Source of the DNA: Kitasatospora sp. MAP12-44
GTDB lineage: Bacteria; Actinomycetota; Actinomycetes; Streptomycetales; Streptomycetaceae
NCBI RefSeq assembly: GCF_029892095.1
Contig: NZ_JARZAE010000004.1
Location: 3,596,001 to 3,660,000, forward strand
Length of the DNA stretch: 64,000 bases
Direction: 5' to 3'
Shown: piece after piece, positions 42,955-50,683 of the stretch
Numbering within the stretch: position 1 is the stretch's first letter
How the letters are laid out: every line of letters starts with the position of its first letter
Made by a program: the position numbers and the translations under genes
The notes under the pieces: generated by a model
The model's database searches: none
What the model saw: only the letters and a program-made list of their open reading frames with translations
Told to the model about the DNA's origin: nothing

Positions 42955-44040
42955 TCAGCTCCTGTCGGTTCGGGTCGAATGCTCGGGGCCGAGCAGCGCG
43001 GCCAGCCGGTCGGTGACCGCGGTCAGCCGCTCCGGTGGCAGCAGGCCGCGGCTCTGCGCCGCGGCGAAGTCGCCGAACGCCTCCGGGGTGCTGAACCGCG
43101 GCTGGTAGCCGAAGGTCTCGCGCAGCTGCGTGGTGTCCACCACCCGGCCGTGGGTGAGCAGGCCGATCTGCTCGGGCGAGAAGTCGGTGACCCGGGTCTG
43201 GCGGGCCAGCGCGGCGACCCAGCCGAGCGCGGGCAGCAGTATCGGCACGGTCGGGCGGCCGAGCCGGCGGGCGCACTGGGAGAGCAGCAGCACGCCCTCC
43301 CCCGCGACGTTGAAGGTGCCGGTGTTGGTGGTGCCGCGGACCGGGTCCAGGGCGGCCAGCCGGAGCACCTCGACGGCGTCGTCCTCGTGCACGAACTGAA
43401 GCCGGGGGTCGTAGCCGAGCGCGGTGGGCAGGACGGGCAGCGCGAAGTACTCGCTCAGCGGCGTGTCGGCCGCCGGGCCGACGATGTTGGCGAAGCGCAG
43501 CACGGCGACCGCGATGTCCGGGCGGCGCCGGCCGAAGCCGCGCACATAGCCCTCGACCTCGGCGGCGTCCTTGGCGAAGCCGCCGGAGGGCAGGTGCTTG
43601 GGCTGGGTCCGCTCGCCGAAGACCGCCGGGTCGCGCGGGGTGGAGCCGTACACGCCGGTGGTCGACTTCACCACCAGCCGGGTCAGCGTGGTCGACTGCT
43701 GGCAGGCACCGAGCAGTTGCATGGTGCCGATGACATTGATCTCCTTGACCGCCGCGCGGCCGGGGGCACCCGGGTTGGTGGCGCTGACGTTGAGGTGCAC
43801 CACGGTGTCCACGGCGTGCTCCGCGAGGACCCGGGCGATCGCCGGGCGGCGCAGGTCGGCCGGCGCGAAAACGTACCGGGCGAGGGGGCCGTCCGGGTCA
43901 TCCGGCGGCCCGGGGACGCGGCGCGCGGGCTCGACGTCCACTCCGACCACCAGCTCGACACCGGGCTGACGGCGGATCCGCTCGGCGAAGCGGGCCCCGA
44001 GATGGCGGGCCACTCCGGTGACGAGCACGACCTTGCCCAC
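42955..44040 (-). CDS. NAD-dependent epimerase/dehydratase (SDR) family protein
   Basis: 361 aa from GTG with GGGAGGG. Rossmann nucleotide-binding start VVLVTGVARHLGARFAERI, downstream VVKSTTGVYGSTP as the active-site Ser/Thr region; the usual YxxxK reads less clearly (FAKDAAEVEGYVR), so it may be a non-catalytic or atypical SDR. Acts on a nucleotide sugar or lipid, not determined. Operon with the acyltransferase suggests membrane-lipid work. Confidence 0.85.
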   Translation of the reverse strand: MGKVVLVTGVARHLGARFAERIRRQPGVELVVGVDVEPARRVPGPPDDPDGPLARYVFAPADLRRPAIARVLAEHAVDTVVHLNVSATNPGAPGRAAVKEINVIGTMQLLGACQQSTTLTRLVVKSTTGVYGSTPRDPAVFGERTQPKHLPSGGFAKDAAEVEGYVRGFGRRRPDIAVAVLRFANIVGPAADTPLSEYFALPVLPTALGYDPRLQFVHEDDAVEVLRLAALDPVRGTTNTGTFNVAGEGVLLLSQCARRLGRPTVPILLPALGWVAALARQTRVTDFSPEQIGLLTHGRVVDTTQLRETFGYQPRFSTPEAFGDFAAAQSRGLLPPERLTAVTDRLAALLGPEHSTRTDRS

Positions 44041-44102
44041 TGTGTGCCCTCCCTGTACCGGACCGTGTCTGCACCGTACCGCGTCAGGTGGCGGAAAATG
44101 AC

Positions 44103-44136
44103 GCTGCCCGCCCCGGCCAAGGCCGAGACGGGCAGC
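44103..44136 (-). terminator. terminator downstream of the bS22-like gene
   Basis: GCTGCCCG / CGGGCAGC outer stem with a nested CGGCC/GGCCG pair, 29 bp past the stop. Confidence 0.6.
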
Positions 44137-44165
44137 AGCACAGCTGGAGCGAGGCTCAAGCAGTA

Positions 44166-44264
44166 TTACTTCTTGTTGCGACGCTGCACGCGGGTCCGCT
44201 TCAGAAGCTTGCGGTGCTTCTTCTTGGCCATACGCTTGCGACGCTTCTTGATGACAGAGCCCAC
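44166..44264 (-). CDS. ribosome-associated mini-protein (bS22/AURKAIP1-COX24 type)
   Basis: 32 aa, too short for routine gene finding: it starts GTG ([18 protein letters not shown]) and ends [11 protein letters not shown]. Lys and Arg make up over half the residues. This mini-protein is conserved in actinobacteria and its mycobacterial counterpart is a small-subunit ribosomal protein, bS22. It has GAGGG upstream and its own terminator. Confidence 0.88.
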   Translation of the reverse strand: MGSVIKKRRKRMAKKKHRKLLKRTRVQRRNKK

Positions 44265-44384
44265 GGAACAACCCTCGCTCACTGAGACTCCCGCCCGTGA
44301 GAGACGGAGTCCATACGACTGACGGAGGGCCTAGCCTACCGTCCGCGCGCCCAGCCCTGTAATCGGGACCATCCGACCCCCGTC

Positions 44385-44594
44385 CTACGCGCTCTGGCGG
44401 CCGACGTAGGAGTCCTTCAGATAGTCGTGGACCGCCTGCTCGGGGACCCGGAAGGAGCGGCCGACCCGGATGGCCGGAAGCTCTCCACCGTGCACCAGGC
44501 GGTACACGGTCATCTTGGACACCCGCATGACCGAGGCGACTTCCGCCACGGTCAGAAAGTTGACCTCTTGCAAGGGGCGTTCGCCGGAACCCAT
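44385..44594 (-). CDS. BldC-like/excisionase-family HTH DNA-binding protein
   Basis: 69 aa. Winged helix-turn-helix of the MerR/excisionase type: FLTVAEVASVMRVSKMTVYR is the helix-turn-helix and LPAIRVGRSFRVPE the wing. Start is ATG 44594 with GAGG very close, so a GTG further upstream is possible. Related to but distinct from BldC, a developmental regulator. Targets unknown; upstream of the phosphatase/acuC operon. Confidence 0.8.
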   Translation of the reverse strand: MGSGERPLQEVNFLTVAEVASVMRVSKMTVYRLVHGGELPAIRVGRSFRVPEQAVHDYLKDSYVGRQSA

Positions 44595-44727
44595 GACCTC
44601 ACCCGACCCTTTTATCCGTGTGCAAGGCACCGGCTTCCCCTCCGGTGACTCCACCGACACACGCGTATCCCCAGAGTAGTTGCGGGTGGTACCAGTGGGA
44701 AGAGGGGGGTGCCGAGTCCTTGTACGG

Positions 44728-45579
44728 TCAGAGATCCGCCTGTTGCAGTACGTAGTCACTCAGCGGTCTGTAGCAGTCGGCCTGCGCCCCGTCGTCCACC
44801 GGGACCACCACCGCCACCGTTCCCTCGGCCTCGCCGACGAACGGCGCGGGGTCGTTGGAGTCCGCCGGGCCGCCCGCCGCGATGCCCAGCCGGCCCGCCC
44901 CGCAGAGCCAGCCGTGGTCGCCCAGCACCAGGTCCGGCAGCGGATGGCCCTCCTCGGCCAGGGCCGCCAGGGCCAGCCGTACCGGCAGCGCCGAGTGGGT
45001 GTGCAGCAGGTCGGAGCCGGAGGCGAGTCTTCCACTGCGGGGGGATCCGTCAAGCGCCCTCAGGACGGCCACCGGGCCGACGTAGTCGAGGGCGCACAAC
45101 CGCTCACCGCCGGGCGTGGGCGTGCGGAGGCGCGCGCCCCGGGCAGGCGTGCGAACGGCGCACCCCGCGGCGGCGAGCGCCCCTGCGAGCGCCCCGTGGA
45201 AGCCCGCCAACTGGGTGGGGTGGCCGGTCCCGGCGAGCACGCTGCCGCGGCGCCGGGCGGTGGCGCGCAGCAGCGCGGCCAGCCGGTCCAGGGCGGCCAC
45301 CGTGCGCTCGGGGTCGATGGTGTCCGGGCCGTGGCCGTAGCCGAACTCGGGGCGCACCCCGCAGCGTTCGGCCATCAGCTCGAGGACCACCGATGGCCCC
45401 CAGCGGCCCTCCGGGTCCAGGCCCATCAGCGCCTCCGGGTCGCCCTGGCCGAACAGCCGGTAGCTGCGCAGGTTCTTCTGCCGGGGCGTCGGGATGTCCG
45501 GGCCGGCCAGCCGGCGGCGGGTCAGGTGCGCCAGCAGGTCGGCGCGGCTGACCGGGCGGGCGGCGCCGCGGCTGGTCAC
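44728..45579 (-). CDS. putative phosphatase
   Basis: 283 aa from GTG overlapping acuC stop by 4 bp. GSDLLHTHSALPVRLALA and VLGDHGWLCGAGRLGIAAGG segments, with DYVGPVAVLRALDGSPR in the middle. Streptomyces homologues are usually annotated as phosphatase, but I see no certain catalytic signature, so treat function as tentative. It is the last gene of the acuC operon. Confidence 0.6.
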   Translation of the reverse strand: MTSRGAARPVSRADLLAHLTRRRLAGPDIPTPRQKNLRSYRLFGQGDPEALMGLDPEGRWGPSVVLELMAERCGVRPEFGYGHGPDTIDPERTVAALDRLAALLRATARRRGSVLAGTGHPTQLAGFHGALAGALAAAGCAVRTPARGARLRTPTPGGERLCALDYVGPVAVLRALDGSPRSGRLASGSDLLHTHSALPVRLALAALAEEGHPLPDLVLGDHGWLCGAGRLGIAAGGPADSNDPAPFVGEAEGTVAVVVPVDDGAQADCYRPLSDYVLQQADL

Positions 45580-46775
45580 GGCAGCAGGCCGTGGTGCGGG
45601 AAGACCGCCCGCCGGACCGCCAGGATCGCCTGGTCGAGGCGGTCGCCCGGGTCGTAGCCGGACTCCGCGAAGTCGCGCCAGGACGGCTCGGCGCCGTCCG
45701 TCATCCGCTCCGGCGCCGGGCCCCCGGTCAGCCGGCGGACCTCGGCGCGCCACGCTTGGGGCGTCTCGGCCTGCGGATCCAGTGGTCTGCCGGCCGCCAC
45801 GGCCACCAGGTGCGTCCAGGTCCGCGGGACCACCTCGGCCACCGCGTAGCCGCCCCCGCCGAGCGCCACCCAGCGGCCCTCGCAGTAGCGGTGGGCCAGC
45901 TCGTGCAGGCTCACCGCGACCTCGCGCTGCGCGTCCACGCTGACCGCGAGGTGGGCCAGTGGGTCGTGCAGATGGGTGTCCGCGCCGTGCTGGCTGACCA
46001 GGACCTGCGGGCGGAAGGCGGCCAGCAGCTCGGGCACCAGCGCGTGGAAGGCCCGCAGCCAGCCCGCGTCGCCCGTACCGGCCGGCAGCGGCAGGTTGGC
46101 GGCCGAGCCCGGCGCCCGCTCGCCGCCGCTCTCGGTGGGCCAACCGGTGCGCGGGAAGAGCGTGCCGGGGTGCTCGTGGAGGGAGATGGTGAGCACCCGC
46201 GGGTCGTCCCAGAAGGCGTGCTGCACGCCGTCGCCGTGGTGGACGTCGACGTCCACGTAGGCGACCCGCTCGGCGCCGAGTTCGAGCAGCCGGGCGATGG
46301 CGATCGCGGCGTCGTTGTAGACGCAGAAGCCGGAGGCCTCGCCTGGCATCGCGTGGTGCAGGCCGCCGGCGAAGTTGACGGCGTGCCGGGCCGGGCCGCG
46401 CCACACCGCCTCGGCGGCGCCCACCGACTGCCCGGCGATCAGCGCGGAGGCGGTGTGGATGGCCGGGAAGATCGGGTTGTCCTCGGTGCCGAGGCCGTGC
46501 CGGGCGTCGCGCTGCTCTGGGTGCAGGGCCGCCCGGTGGACGGCCTCGACGTACTCGGGGCGGTGCACCAGCTGGAGCGTGGAGTCGCCGGCCGGCGGCG
46601 CCGCGCGCAGCTGCACGCCGGGGGCGGAGGTCAGCCCGAAGGCCTCCACCAGCCGCATGGTGAGCGCGAGCCGGGTCGGGTCCATCGGGTGCCCCGGGCC
46701 GAAGTCGTAGGCGGTGACGGCCTCGTCCCAGAACAGGTGCAGGCCGCAGGGCTGGTCAGGCTCGGCTGGGGGCAT
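45576..46775 (-). CDS. acuC: acetoin utilisation/histone deacetylase family protein AcuC
   Basis: 399 aa. Zn2+-dependent deacylase core: HHAMPGEASGFCVYNDAAIA, the metal-binding VDVDVHHGDGVQ and QHGADTHLHDPLAHL; TISLHEHPG lies between. Homologues in bacteria deacetylate acetyl-CoA synthetase or small acetylated molecules. The MFS stop overlaps its start by 20 bp, so it is expressed with the transporter. Confidence 0.88.
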   Translation of the reverse strand: MPPAEPDQPCGLHLFWDEAVTAYDFGPGHPMDPTRLALTMRLVEAFGLTSAPGVQLRAAPPAGDSTLQLVHRPEYVEAVHRAALHPEQRDARHGLGTEDNPIFPAIHTASALIAGQSVGAAEAVWRGPARHAVNFAGGLHHAMPGEASGFCVYNDAAIAIARLLELGAERVAYVDVDVHHGDGVQHAFWDDPRVLTISLHEHPGTLFPRTGWPTESGGERAPGSAANLPLPAGTGDAGWLRAFHALVPELLAAFRPQVLVSQHGADTHLHDPLAHLAVSVDAQREVAVSLHELAHRYCEGRWVALGGGGYAVAEVVPRTWTHLVAVAAGRPLDPQAETPQAWRAEVRRLTGGPAPERMTDGAEPSWRDFAESGYDPGDRLDQAILAVRRAVFPHHGLLP

Positions 46776-47955
46776 GGTCCAACGGTAGTTGGTGGACCTG
46801 AGTCGGTGCGAAGTGCCCCGCGAGGGGGACCACCATCAGCACCAGCAGCATCGGCGCGATCAGCGCCCAGCGGTACGAACTGGCGCCCGCGATGGCGCCG
46901 ACCAGCGGCGAACCGACCAGGAAGCCGACGTAGTTGAAGAGGTTGAGCCGGGCCACCGCGGCGTCCGAATCCTGCGGGAAGAGCCGCCCACCGGCCGCGA
47001 AGACCTGCGGGATGATCGCGCAGATGCCGATGCCGAGCACCGTGAACCCGGCGATCCCGGCCCACGCCGCCGGGGCCAGCGCAGCGACGGCGAAGCCGAG
47101 CGCGGCGACCCCGGCGCCGGTGCGGACCACCGCCACCGCGCCCCAGCGCTGCACGGTGCGGTCGCCGACGGTGCGGCCGAGCAGCAGCGCCACCATGTAG
47201 CCGGCGTACGCGAGGGCGGCCACCTGGTCGGAGCTGTGCAGCGTCTCGGTGAGGTACTTGGCGCTCCAGTTGGAGACCGTCGAGTCGGCGATGTAGGCGA
47301 AGGCCATCGCGGCGCAGAGCGGCAGCAGCGGCCGCCAGGGGATCGAGCGGGCGGCGGCCAGCGCGGCCTCCCGGACGGCGTCGCCCAGTTCGGCCGGACC
47401 GGCGAAGAACCGCCCGGCCACCAGCGCGGCCGGGATCAGCACGGCCGCGCTCGCCCCGAACAGGGTGAGCAGCGGCAGGTGCGCCCCGGCGCTGGCCAGC
47501 AGCGCGCCGATGATGCCGCCGAGGCTGAAGGCGGCGTGGAAGCCGAGCATGATGGAGCGTCCGTAGCGGTGCTGGAGGCCGACCCCGAGCATGTTCATGC
47601 TGGCGTCCAACGCGCCGACCAGCAGGCCGAAGGCGGACAGCGCCAGACCCAGCGCCCAGAGCCGGTCGCCGGCCCCGACGCCGACCAGGGTCAGGCAGAC
47701 GGCCGGCTGCACGATCCGCAGCACGGTGCGCGGGCTGGTCCGCTTGACGATCTGCTCGGAGGTGATCGAGCCGACGCCGGCCAGGATCGGCACCGCGGCC
47801 AGGAAGATCGTCAGCGTCCCGTCGCTCAGCCCGTAGCGCCGCTGGATGCCCGGGATCCGGGTGACCAGCAGCGCGAAGGTGGTGCCCTGCAGCAGGAAGC
47901 TGACCAGCAGCGCGGTGCGGGCCTGCCGCAGCCGGGCCGTGACCTCGGTGGACAT
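46756..47955 (-). CDS. MFS transporter
   Basis: 399 aa with twelve hydrophobic segments, beginning ARTALLVSFLLQGTTFALLV. Loop signature between helices 2 and 3 (VGSITSEQIVKRTSPRTVLR) is of the MFS type. Exported or imported substrate unknown. First gene of the operon with acuC and the phosphatase. Confidence 0.88.
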   Translation of the reverse strand: MSTEVTARLRQARTALLVSFLLQGTTFALLVTRIPGIQRRYGLSDGTLTIFLAAVPILAGVGSITSEQIVKRTSPRTVLRIVQPAVCLTLVGVGAGDRLWALGLALSAFGLLVGALDASMNMLGVGLQHRYGRSIMLGFHAAFSLGGIIGALLASAGAHLPLLTLFGASAAVLIPAALVAGRFFAGPAELGDAVREAALAAARSIPWRPLLPLCAAMAFAYIADSTVSNWSAKYLTETLHSSDQVAALAYAGYMVALLLGRTVGDRTVQRWGAVAVVRTGAGVAALGFAVAALAPAAWAGIAGFTVLGIGICAIIPQVFAAGGRLFPQDSDAAVARLNLFNYVGFLVGSPLVGAIAGASSYRWALIAPMLLVLMVVPLAGHFAPTQVHQLPLDHAPSRA

Positions 47956-48058
47956 CCGGCACCTCGCTCACCACCGACGCAGTCCTACTGGCCGGTACGA
48001 AGATATTGGCGCGAGCGTAGGGGGTGGACCGACTTTTGGGGAGGGGTCCAACGCAACG

Positions 48059-48094
48059 ATCGGGGGACACCGCCGAATGGCGGTGTCCCCCGAT
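48059..48094 (-). terminator. terminator at the end of the tail cluster
   Basis: Perfect 16-bp stem (ATCGGGGGACACCGCC) with a GAAT tetraloop, 9 bp beyond the last tail-cluster stop. It insulates the cluster from the MFS gene. Confidence 0.85.
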
Positions 48095-48102
48095 GTGCAG
48101 TT

Positions 48103-48438
48103 CTAGCCGCCCGCGAAGGAGCGGGTGCGTTCGTCCACCCGATCGATGGCATCCCTCATGCTGCTCCCGGAGTTGGGGCGCAGCTCGTGCTCGACAGCGG
48201 TCAGCCGCGTCTCGATCCCGCCGAGCCGGGCCATCACACCCTCGTGGGCCGGCGCCACGCCCGGGCGCCCGGTCGTGCCGTTCCAGTCGTCCACGAACTC
48301 GTCGACCCTGCGCATCGAACGGCGCAACCCCCTGGTCAGCCGCCAGAGCAGACCGGCGGCCGCCGCCAGGCCCGCCAGTGCGCCGCACCAGACGACCAGG
48401 GCGTCGACGGACTGCACGCCGGTGACGTGATCGCTCAT
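48103..48438 (-). CDS. small membrane protein of the lysis module
   Basis: 111 aa. One N-terminal hydrophobic segment (about 14-34) followed by a basic stretch and a helical, amphipathic C-terminus (VMARLGGIETRLTAVEHELRPN; coiled-coil-like). No enzyme motif. The start overlaps the holin-like gene stop by 4 bp. A second holin or a spanin-like role is possible; function unknown. Confidence 0.65.
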   Translation of the reverse strand: MSDHVTGVQSVDALVVWCGALAGLAAAAGLLWRLTRGLRRSMRRVDEFVDDWNGTTGRPGVAPAHEGVMARLGGIETRLTAVEHELRPNSGSSMRDAIDRVDERTRSFAGG

Positions 48439-48758
48439 CGAGGCGGCTCCTGAGCGGCCACCGACTCAGCGGCGGCGGCCGGCGCAGCAGCGGCGGGCTC
48501 AGCGACAGCGGGCGTAGCGGCGGCAGGCGCAGCGGCAGCGGCCGGCGCCGAAGGCGTGCGCAGCCAGCCGGGGAGCAGCTGCTGAACGGCGGGGAACGCC
48601 ATCACCCGGGTCACGGCGGTCGCCACAGCGAGCGCCACGCCGAGGCCGGGCAAGGTTCTCGACACGGTGCCGCCGTCCACCAGCAGCGGCAGCGCCGCGA
48701 GCAGGCCGAGCAGGGTCTGAACGGCGGTACGGACAGTGCGGGTTGCGCTCTCCGACAT
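48435..48758 (-). CDS. holin-like small membrane protein
   Basis: 107 aa. Hydrophobic segment(s) at about 12-50 (QTLLGLLAALPLLVDGG; GLGVALAVATAVTRVMAF) and an Ala/Pro-rich tail of about 45 residues. Size, hydrophobic pattern and place next to the amidase fit a holin, though no specific family is recognised. Start ATG 48758 with AAAGG. Confidence 0.6.
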   Translation of the reverse strand: MSESATRTVRTAVQTLLGLLAALPLLVDGGTVSRTLPGLGVALAVATAVTRVMAFPAVQQLLPGWLRTPSAPAAAAAPAAATPAVAEPAAAAPAAAAESVAAQEPPR

Positions 48759-48805
48759 GGTAAGGGCCTTTCGGTGAGGGGAAGCGAGGACATGGGGACA
48801 TGGGT

Positions 48806-48838
48806 CGGGGCGCACCCGGCAGTGCCGGATGCGCCCCG
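48806..48838 (-). terminator. terminator or attenuator downstream of the endolysin gene
   Basis: CGGGGCGCA / TGCGCCCCG stem with a nested CCGGC/GCCGG pair, 13 bp after the endolysin stop. Confidence 0.55.
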
Positions 48839-48851
48839 CTGGTACCGCGTG

Positions 48852-49628
48852 TCAGGAGGTGACGGGTGCGGTCCAGGCCGCGTCCCACGTGACCGGGCCG
48901 ACGATGCCGTCGACGCCGAGGCCCTTCTCCTGCTGGAACTGCCGGCAGATGGCGGCGGAGGCCGGTCCGTACCAGCCGTCCACCGCGATCGACCAGCCCC
49001 GGGCCGCCATCTGCCGCTGCCAGGTCTGCACGTTGTCGTCGTGCAGCATCGGCGACTTGACGGCCAGGTACTCCCCCGGCCAGCCCGGGTGCGGCGCGGG
49101 CGCCGGGCTCGGGGCGCTGCGCACGGGATCGCCGACCAGCTGCTGGGCGCGGGCGATGATCTGCGGACGCTGGGCGAGCACCGCGTTGCCCGGGCAGTCG
49201 TAGTGCCCGCCCCAGGCCGCGCCACCCATGCCGTGCCAGCCGAGCCCGGTCCCGTTCGGGTCGTCGGTGGGCTGCACCGGGATGCCGTACTGGCCGTGCA
49301 GCCAGGCCAGCAGCTGTGCGCAGTTCTCGATCTGACTGTCCGTCAGGCTGTCGCCGCCCAGCCCCTCGTTCTCGACGCTGACCCAACTCCGGTTGCCGGC
49401 CATCTCGGTCCAGGCCGCGTCGTCGGTGTCCACCAGCTGGCGCAGCCCGCCGGACTTGGGGTTGAGGAAGTGCGAGGAGGCCTGCGAGGACGGGTCCTTG
49501 AACCAGGACTCGGTACCGGCCTCGCTGCCGTCCTGGATGTGCAGGACCAGGCCGCGGTGCTCGGACATACCGCCCGGGTAGAGGTTGGGGGTGGGGCCGA
49601 TCCATTCGGCGCCGGGCATACGTGCCAT
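48852..49628 (-). CDS. N-acetylmuramoyl-L-alanine amidase endolysin with peptidoglycan-binding domain
   Basis: 258 aa, no signal peptide. Amidase_2-type domain (1-about 165): first zinc histidine in RGLVLHIQDGSEAG, second in GHYDCPGN, with SHFLNPKSGGLRQLV and WVSVENEG between. A C-terminal PGBD (about 190-255; VQTWQRQMAARGWSIAVDG, CRQFQQEKGLGVDGIVG) anchors it to the wall. Lysis of the producer to release particles is the likely role. Confidence 0.88.
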   Translation of the reverse strand: MARMPGAEWIGPTPNLYPGGMSEHRGLVLHIQDGSEAGTESWFKDPSSQASSHFLNPKSGGLRQLVDTDDAAWTEMAGNRSWVSVENEGLGGDSLTDSQIENCAQLLAWLHGQYGIPVQPTDDPNGTGLGWHGMGGAAWGGHYDCPGNAVLAQRPQIIARAQQLVGDPVRSAPSPAPAPHPGWPGEYLAVKSPMLHDDNVQTWQRQMAARGWSIAVDGWYGPASAAICRQFQQEKGLGVDGIVGPVTWDAAWTAPVTS

Positions 49629-49653
49629 CGGTCAGTTCTCCTTCGGTACGGGT

Positions 49654-49681
49654 GGCAGCCCCCGGTGGGACGGGGGCTGCC
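49654..49681 (-). terminator. hairpin between the host-binding and endolysin genes
   Basis: Perfect 11-bp stem (GGCAGCCCCCG) with a 6-base loop, 25 bp after the upstream stop. Could be a partial terminator lowering lysis-gene expression. Confidence 0.55.
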
Positions 49682-49705
49682 CGAGGTGCGGGAGGTGCGC
49701 GGCTG

Positions 49706-50359
49706 TCAGGTGTGCACCCGCAGGACGCTCAACTGCGTCGCCGACGGGACGGTGGCCAGGGTGGCGCCGCTGTTCTGGTGGGCGTAGATCTCCAGGTAGT
49801 CGGTGGTGCCGTTGAAGTAGGCGACCGCCGAGACGGCGACGGTCGCGTTGTAGTAGGTGGTGGGGATGGCCGAGGCCGCCTGCTGGCCGAAGATGACGTT
49901 GCCGTTCTTCATCAGGTTGAGGCAGCGGCCGCCCGTGATGTTCGGAGCGTAGGAGATCTGCCCATTGACCTGGTAGTACCCCGAAACGGTAGGGGTGTAG
50001 CGCGTCGGGTTGGCCGCGTTGTAACCACTGCTGCCGTCGAACACCGGTGCGGGGAAGGTCATCGCGGTCGGCGTGAGGTTCGCGACGTTCTGCGCGACCG
50101 TCTGCTGGTAGAGCGCGAACGGCAGGTCCTGCATCAGGACCCAGGCAGAACCGGTGTAGTAGGTGAAGCCGTTGCCGACGTAGGCGATCATGCCGGCGAT
50201 CGGCGAAGTGATCACCAGGTCGCGCGCCGTCGTGCTGGCGAAGCGCATGACGAGCCGCGAGTCCACCGCGCCGGCGAAGTTGGCGAAGGCGGTCGGGACG
50301 TCGGCCGGGTCCGTCTCCTGCGGGATCGGCAGGCCGTTCAGCGGGGTGGTGGTGCTCAT
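49706..50359 (-). CDS. probable host-binding (tail-fibre) protein
   Basis: 217 aa. N-terminal segment (STTTPLNGLPIPQETDPADVPTAF) is like the attachment part of phage fibres. The C-terminal half is a beta-rich jelly-roll-like domain (YTPTVSGYYQVNGQISYAP; TTDYLEIYAHQNSGAT) resembling C1q/TNF folds of receptor-binding proteins. It is the best candidate for target specificity. 4-bp ATGA overlap with the upstream gene. Confidence 0.7.
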   Translation of the reverse strand: MSTTTPLNGLPIPQETDPADVPTAFANFAGAVDSRLVMRFASTTARDLVITSPIAGMIAYVGNGFTYYTGSAWVLMQDLPFALYQQTVAQNVANLTPTAMTFPAPVFDGSSGYNAANPTRYTPTVSGYYQVNGQISYAPNITGGRCLNLMKNGNVIFGQQAASAIPTTYYNATVAVSAVAYFNGTTDYLEIYAHQNSGATLATVPSATQLSVLRVHT

Positions 50360-50646
50360 GAGGTCGCTCCGGGGGCCGGCGTGGTGGTGGACGAGCTGCC
50401 GTCGGTCGGCGCCGCACCGGGCGGCTGCGGGAACACCGGGGCGACGGTGACCACGGTGACCGGGACGGGGCTCACTACGACGCCGCTGGTGTCGACCGCG
50501 TCGCCGGCCGAGAGCGGAGACGGGTCACGGGTCATCAGCAGCTGGGGCAGCTGCTGCGCGATCGCCTGGGCCAGCGAGGTCAGCTGGTCCGCGCTCAGGG
50601 TCACCGGGGTCGGGGTGGGCGTAGTGGTTGCCGGGGGTGTACTCAT
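50356..50646 (-). CDS. hypothetical small tail protein
   Basis: 96 aa, Pro/Thr-rich ends around a helical middle (SADQLTSLAQAIAQQLPQLLM). No known domain. Its position between tail-tip and fibre genes suggests a linker or chaperone. 4-bp overlap with the fibre gene. Confidence 0.6.
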   Translation of the reverse strand: MSTPPATTTPTPTPVTLSADQLTSLAQAIAQQLPQLLMTRDPSPLSAGDAVDTSGVVVSPVPVTVVTVAPVFPQPPGAAPTDGSSSTTTPAPGATS

Positions 50647-50683
50647 CTGCCACTCCTGGAAGGGAAGGTCGAACAGGGACGGA

